A stretch of DNA of 64,000 nucleotides from Congeria kusceri (GCA_027627225.1 JAPFQT010000151.1:310001-374000); one strand, 5' to 3'; counted from the first letter of the stretch, positions 44,260-55,568 are shown. Notes: a model not told the origin generated them from the letters alone. Numbers and translations: made by a program.

Positions 44260-45240
44260 TTTACTCACATTTTTAAAACAAAACTATCACGTTTTATTGT
44301 ATCTGGGGTGACTGATCTTATCAGTTGGTCACTGAATAACATACCATAAAATGCCATCACTAAGGGTCCTCATAAAGGGCAATACAGTCGATAGACAAGA
44401 GGGAAAGAGGCGCTAAATGCCTTTGAAAAGGTCAGCGTGGCGGATCAATAAAGGGACGTGGCACGGTGCTATGCTGATTAGGTCTAGATAAAACACTAAG
44501 TATAGGTGCACCTCATCAAAGTCATCATGGCCAATTATAACAAACATTCCATATAAACATTTCATCATTGTTTTTTATACAGATGATTTACTCACATTTT
44601 TAAAACAAATTTATCGGGTTTTATTGTATCTGGGCTGACTTATCTTATCAGTTGGTCACTGAATAATATACCATAAACTGCCATCACTAAGGGTCCTCAT
44701 AAAGGGCAATACAGTCGATAGACAAGAGGGAAAGAGGCGCTAAATGCCTTTGAAAAGGTCAGCGTGGCGGATCAATAAAGGGATGTGGCACGGTGCTATG
44801 CTGATTAGGTCTAGATAAAACACTAAGTATAGGTGCACCTCATCAAAGTCATCATGGCCAATTATAACAAACATTCCATATAAACATTTCATCATTGTTT
44901 TTTATACAGATGATTTACTCACATTTTTAAAACAAATTTATCGGGTTTTATTGTATCTGGGCTGACTTATCTTATCAGTTGGTCACTGAATAATATACCA
45001 TAAACTGCCATCACTAAGGGTCCTCATAAAGGGCAATACAGTCGATAGACAAGAGGGAAAGAGGCGCTAAATGCCTTTGAAAAGGTCAGCGTGGTGGATC
45101 AATAAACGGACGTGGCACGGTGCCATGCTGATTAGGTCTAGATAAAACACTAAGTATAGGTGCACCTCATCAAAGTCATCATGGCCAATAATAACAAACA
45201 TTTGATATAAACATTTCATCGTTGTTTTTAAGACCCAGAA
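44260..45240 (+). repeat. 327-bp tandem triplication
   Basis: Copies begin at TTTACTCACATTTTTAAAAC at 44260, 44587 and 44914, exactly 327 bp apart, and differ at only a few positions. The unit includes GGGTCCTCATAAAGGGCAAT, CAGTCGATAGACAAGAGGGA, AAGAGGCGCTAAATGCC and GGTCTAGATAAAACACTAAG. The end of the unit resembles family R at 54260-54340, so one stretch of R was recently multiplied. Confidence 0.92.
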
Positions 45241-45960
45241 AGAAATGAAGTTGTACAAGTTTGGGTTTTTTTGTCAACGATAAGTGGTAAAATATTGCTA
45301 TAAAAACTAGCAAGGGTTTAGGTTTATTGTGATTTACAAATGCAAGGCATTTAGTAGAGAAATAACATGGTATAACTGGCGACAGTAAAACAAGAATGCT
45401 CAAAATGTACCAAGTGAAATTGAAGTCTATCTACAAGCAGTTGGTTTTGTTTTTTAGTGGCAGACAACTACAGGGAGCGAATTTGTACTTTGATAATTTT
45501 TCTTAAATTCAAAACTTGACACTGAGCAGAACCTTTACTGTGTGTTTTCGCAGATTATTCATCAGGTCGTACTAGCAATGTAGACTAATAATATTTACTT
45601 GTATGCAAAAATTGATTTATTTTCTATTACCCAAGACAAATTTCTGTGTAATTTGTTTGAATTCTGCTCAGTGTTTTAAGTGTTAAATGACACACTGATG
45701 CAGGCACACACATCAGACAAAATATATCTTGGGCTTGGAAATTATTTGTTAAAACACGCCTGGTGGGAAAGTAGGAGGCCACAAGTCACTAACAAATGAG
45801 TCCACAAGCCATTAAATAATTGTTGTACTGGAATTCTGCCCAGTGTTAAAATGATCCACTGACACAGGCACACTCAAGGGATGAAATGCAATTTTGGGCA
45901 AGGCACAATTTCTGTTTTAATACGTCTGGTTAAAAAGCAGGGACCACAAGTCAATAAATA
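45241..45960 (+). repeat. Family R continuation with two ~165-bp subrepeats
   Basis: AAGACCCAGAAAGAAATGAA leads in. Two diverged units (about 45640-45810 and 45835-45965) share TTCTGCTCAGTGTTTTAA, GATGCAGGCACACACA, AAACACGCCTGGTGGGAAAG and GGCCACAAGTCACTAA. The same blocks lie at 54430-54610. Confidence 0.65.
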
Positions 45961-46353
45961 ATTCATTGGACCGGAACATTTACTAAGTATTTCATTATAA
46001 TTAATAAAAAGTTGCAGAGAACAAGCACAATTTTATTTATTTGGACCTCACTCACAATACAGCTGGAACTTGCCAATGACATTTGGCTTGATACTGGCCT
46101 ACACCAAGCTACAAATGTCATCAAGATCAACAAGAATATTGGTAGAAACAATCACCCCGATGCCGCTTTGACCTCTTAATGTGGCCTTGATGTTAAATCT
46201 AAGAATCTGATTCATATGGAGACACACTGTCATTTTAAGGTAAACATTCGTTTAAAGTCTTAAAATCAACTGAATTCGTAGGTTATTGGTTCTTAAGGTC
46301 TAGTGTGGAAACAAAAATGTTGAATTTCTAATCACAGGGCAATAGCTCACTGA

Positions 46354-46917
46354 ACAAGAGCTGTCAGAGGACTTGACTATTCGAAGGATATCAGTTGGTA
46401 CATATTTTGGGAAGTGGAAGGGGCATACATTTGTTGAAATACACAACTGATTTATGGCAATTATTTCATCAAATTATTTTTTAGTTTCAACTTAATAACT
46501 GGTGTAGTTTTGAAGTTATAAGAATTTTGAATATAAACTTTAACCAGAAAATCTATGTGCAAAATCGGCATAACTCTGTCCAAATACAAAACAGAGTCAT
46601 AGGGAATGTTGCCTCTCATATTAGAGTTCATGAGAAAGATATATTTTTCAATTTTCAAGTGAATAACTTGTGTAGTTCTGAAGTTACAAAACTGTTGAAT
46701 ATAAACTTAAACCAGAAAATCTATGTGAAAAAGGGGCATCACTCTATAAAAATACTAAACAGAGTTATACAGAATGTTGCCCCTGACACTGAAGTTAATG
46801 ACAAAAGTATTTTCCAAGTTTCGAGTGAATAACTTCTGTAGTTTGGAAGTTACAAATCTTTTGATTATAAATTTTAACCAGAAAATCTATGTGAAAAAGG
46901 GACAGAACTCTGTCACA
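46354..46917 (+). mobile_element. F5-bearing element (ACAAGAG start), ~180-bp units
   Basis: It starts ACAAGAGCTGTCAGAGGACT. About three units follow with GGGGCATAACTCTGTCAAAA, TACAAAACAGAGTTATAGGG, AATGTTGCC, TTTTCAAGTGAATAACTT and TTTAACCAGAAAATCTATGT. The element is broken at 46918 by an F6 element inside the word ACTCTGTCA. Confidence 0.75.
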
Positions 46918-48115
46918 ACAAGAGGGCTTTGAGGGCCCTAGGACCCTCACCTGAGACCTTGTAACCCAATTAGAATTTGCATCTCTGAGGTGTGGCTTAT
47001 TTTTATCCCAGGGGCATAATTTGAACAATCTTATCAAACCTCTGGGCCTTGTGGTTTCAAGTAAAGCTTTTTAAAGTCATTCGGCTATTTAAGTCTATAT
47101 AAACCAAGTGACCCCTTGGGGTGTGGCCAGATTTGACCCCAGGGGCATAATTTGAACAATCTTTGGAGAGGACCACTATGCAATGTTATGTACTACACAT
47201 AGGAAAGCTGTGGGCCTTGCCATTTCAGAGGAGAGGGTTTTTTAAGTCATTTTGCTATTTAAGTCTATTTAAACCATGTGACCCCCTGGGCGTGACCAGT
47301 TTTGACATCAGGGGCAAAATTTGAACACTCTTTGTAGAGAACCACATATAGGTCTTGCTGTTTCAGAGGATTAGAATTTTAAAGTCATTTTGCTATATTA
47401 GTTTATGTTAACCATGTGACACTGGGGTGTGGTCAGTTTTGACCCATGGGGCATAACTTGAACAATCTTTGTAGAGGACCACTATAGGATGTTACATAAC
47501 AAATATGAAACCTCTTAGCCTTGCAGTTTCAGGAGAGGATTTTTAAAAACATTTTGCTATTTACGTTTATATAAACCATGTGAACCCCAGGGCGTGGCCA
47601 GTTTTGACCCCAGGGGCATAATTTGAACAATCTTTGTAACTATACAATGTTACATACCAAATAAGAAACCTTTGGGCCATGCGGTTTCTGAGGAGAAGAT
47701 TCTTAAAGTCATTTTGCTATTTAAGTGTATATAAATCATGTGACCCCGCGCCGTGGCCAGTTTTGACCCTAGGGGCATAAATTGAATAATATTTGCAGAG
47801 GACTACTATAGGATGTTACATACTTTATGTACCAAATATGAAACCTCTGGGTCTTGCGGCTTCAGAGATTTTTTAAGACATTTTGCTATTAAAGTCTATG
47901 CAAACCATGTGACCCCAGGGCGTGGCCAGTTTTGACCTCAGGGGCATAATTTGAACAATCTTTGTAGAGGACCACTATAGGATGTTATATACCAAATATG
48001 AAAACTCTGAGCCATGTGGTTTCAGAGGAGAAGATTTTTAAGGTTATATTGCTATATATTCTATATAAACCATGTGACCCCTGGGCGTGGCCAGTTTTGA
48101 CCCCAGGGTCAAAGT
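46918..48115 (+). mobile_element. F6 tandem-repeat element (ACAAGAG start), about 7 units
   Basis: It starts ACAAGAGGGCTTTGAGGGCC (AGGGCtttgaGGGCCCT folds), as at 3401. ~167-bp units follow with AGGGGCATAATTTGAACAAT, CTTTGTAGAGGACCACTATA, GGTTTCAGAGGAGAAGAT, AGTCATTTTGCTATTTAAGT and CCATGTGACCCCTGGGGTGT. It stops abruptly at about 48115 without the terminal hairpin seen at 5971 and 6488. Confidence 0.8.
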
Positions 48116-48124
48116 GTACACCAA

Positions 48125-48260
48125 GTGACCTCAAGTGTACTAAAGTGTATTTTTTTCAAGGAAGAAAATACACTTTAAACGCGTATTAAACGCAGAAAAT
48201 ATATGGTGCCAATACCGCAGCGTTTAATAAGCATTAAATGCGTATTAAATACACTTTTTC
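48125..48260. repeat. Cluster of short palindromes
   Basis: TAAAGTGTATTTTTTTC and GAAAATACACTTTA (48141-48177) pair around CAAGGA. GCGTATTAAACGC, GCGTTTAATAAGC and AAATGCGTATTAAATACAC follow. The block is bounded by AAGTGTA on one side and TACACTTTTT on the other, perhaps a small foldback element. Confidence 0.55.
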
Positions 48261-48264
48261 GGGC

Positions 48265-48744
48265 AATTACAAATATTAAATCCTCATCTTCATTCACAAC
48301 TACACGTTACCCTCAACAATGAAGACAAGTTCAGTGCTTTTTTAGGGCCAATTTGGGGCCGAAATTCGACCCAATCCCCCTGCTTAAACAGTATATATTT
48401 TTACACTAATTTCACCTTAAAATTCAAGCTTTATTTTGAAAAAAATCGACAAAAAAAAGACTTTAATATAGGAATTTTTGTAAAAAGATCCCAGCAGTTT
48501 TTTTTTATCAAACTAAGTTAATCTAAGTTACCATTTGTAGCAAAACAATTAATTAAGGTTTTATTACACAAAGTAGAATATATATATGTTATAACTCTTT
48601 CTAAAATTCCCCATCTGAAGGGCCACGCCACCTTTCCCCCAAAGGTGAAAAACACAGAAGTTTAAGAAAATCCATTAGAAACTGTAGGGGGAGTGGCATT
48701 CACGTAGAATTTTCCCTATATATCCCATTCTTTAATGATGTAAG
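48265..48744. other. No recognised feature
   Basis: AT-rich sequence with poly-A/T runs. No frame or array is seen. Confidence 0.45.
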
Positions 48745-48990
48745 AGAAATTCTAACATGACACGCACAGAATTTTCTATAGACAAAGAACAAAATTGTTT
48801 TAACTATCAATAAACAACCCGAGAAAATATACTTTGAATTGTAGTTGCAGAAAATATTACGAGGTCACGTTAGAATCAAAATAATGTTCACATTATCATT
48901 ATTCATCAGCTAATATAAACACCGATTTATCATTCTGATGTGGTATAGCCGTAGTGGTTGTGCATTGAGAGTTGTTTTTTGAAATGGGTC
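48745..48990 (+). mobile_element. Foldback repeat FB, copy 3 (partial)
   Basis: TTCTAACATGACACGCACAG, AATTTTCTATAGACAAAGAA, CTATCAATAAACAACCC, CGAGGTCACGTTAGAATC and TTATTCATCAGCTAATATAA match 27270-27460. The second arm is missing or replaced after 48950. Confidence 0.65.
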
Positions 48991-49184
48991 AATAAATCTT
49001 GCCTAATAATATTATATAGGTCATTTGTTTTCTATACAGTAAACCAAACAATTTAAACATTTAAATCCCTAACTTTATGCACAACTACCATTACTCTCAA
49101 CAATGAAGACAAGTTTCAAGAAATCCATTGTAATCTGTAGGAGTTTTCCCTATATATTCCATTCCAATAATGAAATATGAAAAA

Positions 49185-49540
49185 ATAACAAAGGGCAATA
49201 ACTCCAGAATTATGAAGTGCAGAGAAACGATTCTTGGGCACTACACTTTTCCTCAATGAGATCTATCCACCTATGACATTTCAAGTTATTCTCCCGGAAA
49301 AATGAAGTACGGAAAAAATAACAAAGGGCAATAACTCCAGAATTATGAAAAGCAGGGTAACGATTCTTGTGCACTACACTTCTCCTCAATGGGATCTATC
49401 TACCTATGAAGTTTCAAGTTAATAGCTTAAACGCTTTTAAAGTTATGAAGGAAAAACAAGAAAAATGTGGACAGATGGACAGACAGACAAGACAGACAGG
49501 GTGATTACTATAGGGCAAAAAAGTGCCCTAATTTATCATG
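49185..49540 (+). repeat. F4 tandem repeat, 2 units with GACAGACAGG tail
   Basis: AACAAAGGGCAATAACTCCA, GAATTATGAAGTGCAGAG, CTCAATGAGATCTATCCACC and TATGAAGTTTCAAGTTAATA occur twice about 135 bp apart. It ends TGGACAGACAGACAAGACAG, then GATTACTATAGGGC. Confidence 0.8.
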
Positions 49541-49621
49541 ATGAATTTACAGTTAAGGAGTTAGAAGAGACAACCATGGCCAGTCCTCTTAAATATCTCT
49601 GTGAAAATATTTTAACATAAG

Positions 49622-50637
49622 CAGTGGTGCGAAAATCCTATGCCCGAATCCGAAAATTTTACCGTCCGACATTCGGTGTAACAGAATGATCGAACATGTA
49701 TAAAAGCTCCATAAATATTAACAAGTCTTTTCATGGTGCAAACAAAATCATCGCACACTCTAATATTTTGTTCAGGCATCCGCAAATTTGTGACGAGTCA
49801 AGATGGTTTAATAACTGGACAGGACAGACCATAACGGCCAATTTAAATGAGTCATTGTTTGTTAGTGTTATATCTGACTTGTGACCAAATAGTATTTGAA
49901 TCAATAAAAAAAATTAAAATGCATATGCAATAATCACCAATTACCACTTTATTTAATATTAAAACCAATCATAATTGCGGCTGTTTAAGTTTACTGCACT
50001 GTTAGGACTGGGCCGTCATGGTCTGGTCCGTCACCCGCATTCTTATTAAGTCATTTGGAAAACCGCGACACGTCTATAATTCGAGCCTATGTTATGACTG
50101 TGTAAAGTTAAGCAGGCTTGTTTTTTCTGACCTTGAACCTGGTAGGATTACTTTTATAACACTTTTAAGTAATTTAATTTTTTCATCCTGGCGTCAAGCT
50201 CGTTAAAAGTGTGTCTGCAATTTTTGAGAATGGATCGTTTTTTTATAAAATCAAATAGCAAACAAGTAGGAAAAGGGTATGAAGAATCAACAAACGAAAA
50301 AGCAAGTCTTTGCTCTCTTTGACACATCACTTTCAACAACTGTCGAAAATGAGGTGTTTATTAAACATAAAAATTTCTGCTGACAATTTATTAATGTTTA
50401 CCAGGCACTACTTAGTTAAAGAATAATGAGGAACACAATATTATATTCGTTTGCAATACTTGAATACAGTAAAACTTGTTCGCATATTAGCATAACAAAA
50501 GATACATATGAAGGTTGCAGAATAATTTAGATAGGTTGGACAAGTAACATTTCCTTGCAGACAAGTAGATTTTTGCAATGAACTTGTCCATGAACAAGTG
50601 AATAATTTTGATATTTCAACACCCCTGACTTAAGTAG
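49622..50637 (-). mobile_element. T1 element, long form (1016 bp), with TIRs
   Basis: The left end CAGTGGTGCGAAAATCCTAT and the right end (complement CAGGGGTGTTGAAATATC) are inverted termini. About 90 bp inside the right end aligns, reversed, with the left part of the 330-bp copy at 15152 (for example ACTTGTTCATGGACAAGTTC). ACATAAG (49615-49621) and ACTTAAG (50638-50644) flank it, a 7-bp duplication with one change. The interior has no recognisable transposase. Confidence 0.75.
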
Positions 50638-50699
50638 TACAATTTATGTATACGTTTGTGACAATAAATTGATTTATGTTCACAAAGTAGCAGTAGTCG

Positions 50700-51250
50700 T
50701 TTTTGATCTGGAAAGCAGACAAAAAAACACATTAACTTGACCCAATTATAAACCAGTAAATTTTTTATCAAATGCATTTATTCATAACTTGTACATATTT
50801 TACATTTCACAAAACAATCCAGAAGATATTACAGCTCTTTTATCTAGCTGGCATTACCATTTGGCACAAAGGAATTTACTGGGGAGGTGTATGACATTTG
50901 TCAAGCTATTTGAAATATTAATGTGTTTACTCATTTTGTTTCAATATCAATAACAATCCGTTGGACCATATGAAGTTTTTAAGACCTATTATTTCTCCCA
51001 AAGTTGTTTGCTTTGTTTTCTGCTGAAAGGGTCAAAGCAACACTGATTACTTTGTATCAAATATCTATTCAAAAGCAATGTGTTGAAGGATTTATGATTG
51101 TGGGATTGCATGTTAACAACTGTTTTACATTCCTATAAAAAACTGTAGAGTCATTTCTTAAATGGTGATTATATACACCAATCAAGATAAGAATAAAATG
51201 GACCAATAACCAAAACAATCAGGACAGACAAAGGAATTTAAGCACACTTT
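50700..51250 (+). repeat. Dispersed repeat family R, copy 4
   Basis: GGCACAAAGGAATTTACTGG and GGAGGTG (50865-50890), CCGTTGGACCATATGAAG (50959-50976), CTGCTGAAAGGGTCAAAGCA, AATGTGTTGAAGGATTTATG and AATGGACCAATAACCAAAAC occur in the family order. Confidence 0.62.
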
Positions 51251-51254
51251 TGTG

Positions 51255-52185
51255 CCCAATAAACAAATACGTATTTAAAATGCTGTGTAAGTGGTTAAGT
51301 TAGCGACATTGTAAAGTTTGCAAATTTTGCTAATTAGACAAAATTGCCAACATTTCTGTCAGCGAAAATCACATTCATTGTTGATGTAGAAATTACTTGA
51401 ACCCGGATCTCTGAATATTTGTATTGTACAGTCCAAATGTGTAATAACCCTAAGGAAATAAAAAATTTACAATATACAAATGTGATAAAATAAAATAATT
51501 TGAAAAAATTATATTTAATGCTGATATTAACAACGTAACATTACAATATGCACTTGTTCTTATTGTACATTATTACATGGTATTTAGTAACCATTGACAT
51601 TAGGTTAGGTTAGTATTGCATATAACATGCATCAACTGTTGGCAGACTCCCCGTGGATGGCCTATAACACATTTTTTCACGCCCATAGCTGTAATTTTGT
51701 TGCTAAATCAGGAAAGCAAATTTAATAGTTACTGGAAATACCAAAATCTCTATCGTTACTAGTACATTTCTGTTCGAAGTATGGACGCACCAAAATATAT
51801 TAAAATATACATATAACCTCCTTGAGATGTAAAGAATATAGCGACTTTGTTATTATTCAAGTCTCTCTACTATTCAACTGTACACTTGCGTTTTATATCC
51901 AGGAGAAAGTTTGATCCTACACTGACCTGCAGTTGAGTAAGCGCCCGGTCATTTGGCCTTATCAATATGTATACAGCATCCCTCTTGTGGGAGAATTGTT
52001 TTAGATACAAGTGCTATTTATAGAGTCACTGTGCCTATTGTGTACAAATATAAAAAGAAAGTCAATTGTGAAAAAGTATATTCATCCACATCATTGAAAA
52101 ACAACAAAATTATTGCTCTTAAACATGAACATTAGATGTCACATCATTTAAAAAGAGAAAAATGCGGAAACCGCATTGAAGCCGG
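51255..52185. other. Mostly unrecognised; one dispersed-repeat block
   Basis: CCATAGCTGTAATTTTGTTG and CTAAATCAGGAAAGCAAATT (about 51685-51725) match 39180-39220. No other feature is seen. Confidence 0.45.
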
Positions 52186-52189
52186 ATTT

Positions 52190-52945
52190 TTTATTTTGCC
52201 GATGGGGGTACATGTACAAGTCTATGTTGGTGAAGAAGTATGGTAGAGTGTAAAGTTTCATCAAGATTGATGAAGAACTTTAGAAAATATGACAGGGATA
52301 CACAACTTTAACGCAAATTCGATTTTTAGCTCTAGTGGCCATTTTGTGCAGTGAATTGGAACCATTTGAATAATTTTGGTAGAGGATCACTAAATGAACA
52401 TTTGTGTAAAATTATTTGAAAAGCTGGCCATAGGTTTAGAAGAAAAGGGCGTTTAGACATAATTCTATTATTAGCTCTGGTGGCCATCTTGTGCAGTGAA
52501 GCAAAACCATTTTCACAGGTTTGATACAGGACCATCCAAGGAACATTTCTGTAAAGCTTCATGAAGTTTGGCCCAGAACTTTAGAAAATATGACAGGAAT
52601 ACGAAACTTTAACGCAAATTCGATTTTTAGCTCTAGTGGCAATTTTGTGAGGTGAGGCGGAACCACTTTAATAAGTTTGGTAAAGGAAACACTAAATGGA
52701 CATTTGCGTAAAATTATTTGAAAATATAGCCATAGGTTTAGAAGAAAATGGCGTTTACACATAATTATATTTTTAGCTCTGGTGGCCATCTTGTAAAGAG
52801 AAGCGGAACCATTTGCACAGGTTTGGTAGAGGACCATCCAAGGAACATTTCTCTAAAGTTTCATGAAGATTGACCAAGAACTTTTAAAATATGACAATAA
52901 TATGAAACTTAACGCAAATTGTTAACAACATCGTAACGCCCGCCT
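52190..52945 (+). repeat. F13-type array with ~301-bp higher-order unit
   Basis: GAACTTTAGAAAATATGACA-type words start at 52275, 52576 and 52878, 301-302 bp apart. Each 301-bp block contains two related ~150-bp halves, with TTTTTAGCTCTAGTGGCCAT or TTTTTAGCTCTGGTGGCCAT. Other shared words are GGTAGAGGACCATCCAAGGA and ATAGGTTTAGAAGAAAA. It ends CGCCCGCCTGCCGCCCAACC. Confidence 0.82.
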
Positions 52946-53006
52946 GCCGCCCAACCACCCAACCGACCGATCTATAAGCCAAGATTTTTTGTTGAAAAAT
53001 TCTGCA

Positions 53007-53303
53007 AAAGCATTGCTTATAGCCGGGCCGGCTAGCTCAGTTGGTAGAGCGCTGGACTACAAATCCGAGGATCGCGGGTTCGATTCCCAGCCCGGCCAAA
53101 TAACTTGTGTGGGGATTGGTCATGAAATTATTTCTACGGCCATTCTCCCTCTACCTCTGCTTCAAGTAGTTGTCAGTTACTGGCACAATTATGTGCACTT
53201 AGTACTGGTAAACCATCTTACCCATATCAGTGTAAGTTAACTGACCGCAGTTATATACAGTTGAATACGGCAAAAAATCCAAACAAACAAAGCATTGCTT
53301 ATA
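53007..53303 (+). mobile_element. Intact tRNA-derived SINE with perfect 15-bp target duplications
   Basis: AAAGCATTGCTTATA is present at 53007-53021 and 53289-53303. The 267-bp body (53022-53288) has a tRNA-like head (53026-53097), then GTTGTCAGTTACTGGCACAA, AGTACTGGTAAACC, GTAAGTTAACTGACCGCAGT and the tail AATACGGCAAAAAATCCAAA, CAAACAAA. The pol III A box TAGCTCAGTTGG is at 53033-53044 and the B box GGTTCGATTCC at 53077-53087. The perfect duplication implies a fairly recent insertion. Confidence 0.93.
53026..53097 (+). tRNA. tRNA-like head of the SINE (not a functional tRNA)
   Basis: It folds as a cloverleaf: acceptor GGCCGGC/CCCGGCC (6 of 7 pairs), a good D arm (GCTC/GAGC) and anticodon arm CTGGA-CTACAAA-TCCGA with mismatches; the loop would give anticodon ACA. 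The T arm GCGGG-TTCGATT-CCCAG has two mismatches. The SINE tail and target duplications show it is a retroposon promoter. A tRNA finder may call it a pseudogene. Confidence 0.7.
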
Positions 53304-53559
53304 AATAAGTTTTCATTTTTGTGCGAACTGTGTTATTCCATTATTAAATTTGCCGTCAGTTTCCAAACTTGTTACAAATCTGTCTCCTATATTGTTGGGA
53401 TGTTGCACCTTCTAATTCATGACTAGTGTAGTGGGAATTTCCATAAATCTACAACTTATGATTTATTCATCAGGACTACTTGCGGGAAATTGTCACAACA
53501 TTTGATTGGATATTAAGTTAGGTCAGAAGTTGGGTTAAACAGCTACGCCAAGAAATGGA

Positions 53560-54456
53560 CCTAGATTTCATGCCTTATTAAGTTGTTCAATTCAGTATTT
53601 TGTGAAATTCAGTTTTAGGGTTTTTGCGTTATTATTTTATTTTTAATTCGCAAACTTTTTCACCACACAAATATCCACATTTACAGAACAGTCAAACACA
53701 ACTGATCCTAACCAATAATAATGGAAATTCGATTTAAACGTTTTGACATTGTTTAAGACAGAGTACAGTATACTAATTTGTTTTAAACTTCATTTGTTTT
53801 TTGTTGGACCATAAAATGATTTTATGGCATATTATTTCCACTAAAGTTATTTGCATTGTTTTCAACTGAAAGGGTCAGAGTATCACTGGTTTCATTGTGC
53901 CAACGATATATTAAAGAACAATGTGTTAATGGATCTGTAATTAAGCTTTAGTGAGTTACCAATTGCTTTCTCATTCCAATTTAATTTCCTAATTTGCAGA
54001 TAGGAAATTACTTACACATGCATTTTTAACATGCCATTATTCTATGAGCAATTAAATTTACTTTCTACTGATTAAAATACATAGAACTAAAACGTCCAAC
54101 TTTAAATATACCCAGTAATAACACAATTATACACCAATGCAAGAATATAATATAATGGATCCGCAATAACCAACATAATTCAGATTGACAAGAGCAAAAC
54201 AAATACCCGAAAATTTAAAGACACTTTATAGATACTGATCAATACTAATTAAAATACAGTCGAACCTCATCAAAGTAATTCTGGCCAATAATAATAGACA
54301 TTCAAGTCAAACATTTCAACATTGTTTGTTATGACCCACAAAGAAATAAAGTTGAATACATTGCAAAATAAAAGTATATGAGTTTAAAAAAGTGTGGTGC
54401 ACTGAAGATAAAAGATCAATAGCAACTTTTGTCTAAGTATTAACTGATGCACTGAT

Positions 54457-54500
<44 letters not shown>

Positions 54501-54620
54501 ATTGGACAACATATTTCTTGGGTCGGCACAAAATTTTTAAAACAAATCTTGTGGGAATGCAGGAGGCCACAAGTCACTAATTAAGGAGGCCACAAGTCTC
54601 TTAATAAAAATTGGTCTAAA
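53560..54620 (+). repeat. Dispersed repeat family R, copy 5 (longest ordered copy)
   Basis: ACAAATATCCACATTTACAG and GGAAATTCGATTTAAACG (53670-53740), TTGTTGGACCATAAAATGAT (53801-53820), CAACTGAAAGGGTCAGAGTA, AATGTGTTAATGGATCTGTA, GTGAGTTACCAATTGCTTTC, AAATACCCGAAAATTTAAAG, ACTGATCAATACTAATTAAA, AACCTCATCAAAGTAATTCT, GACCCACAAAGAAATAAAGT and finally GGAGGCCACAAGTCACTAAT. This order lets the other fragments be placed. Confidence 0.68.
54458..54498 (+). repeat. (CA)20 microsatellite
   Basis: Uninterrupted CA dinucleotides of 41 bp inside family R. They grow from a GATGCAGGCACACACA-like word that is short in other copies. Confidence 0.97.
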
Positions 54621-54679
54621 ACATGCCTATGATATGTGTGACAAGCCATGTTTCTAATTACTAAGTACTTTAATTCATT

Positions 54680-55568
54680 ACAAGAGCTGTTTGTAAAACA
54701 GTTATGCCCCTTCTAGTTTAAAAGGTTATGCATGCACAAATAAATTCCTTCTTCGTTACATACAAAATATTCAATATTTGATCACCATGATCAAGCTACT
54801 TTCCAATATATCACCATAAATTGTTGGAAAGATAAGGTCATAACCTTTTGAAAAAAACAGCATGTCAAAAAAGTCTATGCTATGAAAAACTCAAAATATT
54901 TACCTTAGAAAAAACACACCGATTTTGACAGCAATGGAGGCTGCCATTTTGCACATGAATACATGGGCCAAAATTTATGAAGCTGGGAACCACTAGACAA
55001 ATTAGTGCAAAAAAACTGGCTTTTTTTCTTTTTGCTTAAATACATACCTTTAAAATGATACCAAAACACATCATTTAAACTCAATTTGACAAATTCTATG
55101 CATCCTGTACTCAATCCTATGTGCTTATTATCTAACTGACAGACAGCATGCACTCCTGAGGATGTGACCTGCATTTTGGGGAAATTAGACCAAAAGCAAT
55201 TTAAAAAATCACACTTGGTGAACATTTAATAAAAACTGTTGGACATAGATAGTGAAAACTACAAAAAAAAACTAGTTTTAGATAAATTAAGTGCCATAAC
55301 TCTTTATATCCTCGGACGATTTGATTGCAGACTGAATTTGGCAAAGATACTCGTATTATACCCTTATAACATCAAGTTTGGTGAAGATCAGTATAACACC
55401 AAAACGGATAATATTCAATCAATCAAGGGCCACAACTCCAAAGTTTCTGGAGCTTTTGGTTGGTTATCAAACTATACCAAGCTATTATGACCGCAAAGAT
55501 TTTCATGAAGTTTGGTGAAGATCGGATAAAAACAGTCAGCCTTAGAGAAACAGCTTAAAAGGCAATTT
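54680..55568 (+). mobile_element. Repeat element with ACAAGAG start and hairpin
   Basis: It starts ACAAGAGCTGTTTGTAAAAC, and CTGTTTgtaAAACAG is a perfect hairpin, followed by TTATGCCCC. Later it holds two ~110-bp units with GTGCCATAACTC or GGGCCACAACTCC and AAGTTTGGTGAAGATC. It runs into TTAAAAGGCAATTTTT, where element P is inserted. Confidence 0.65.

Noticed and set aside
51595..51620. TTAGGTTAGGTTAG as telomere-like repeat
   Set aside because: Only two to three units, and not the metazoan TTAGGG.
53026..53097. Functional tRNA gene
   Set aside because: T-arm and anticodon-arm mismatches, a SINE body and tail, and target duplications show a retroposon head.
54905..55225. 106-residue minus-strand frame
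   Set aside because: It lies in a repeat element, with low-complexity Lys/Ser stretches and no family resemblance.
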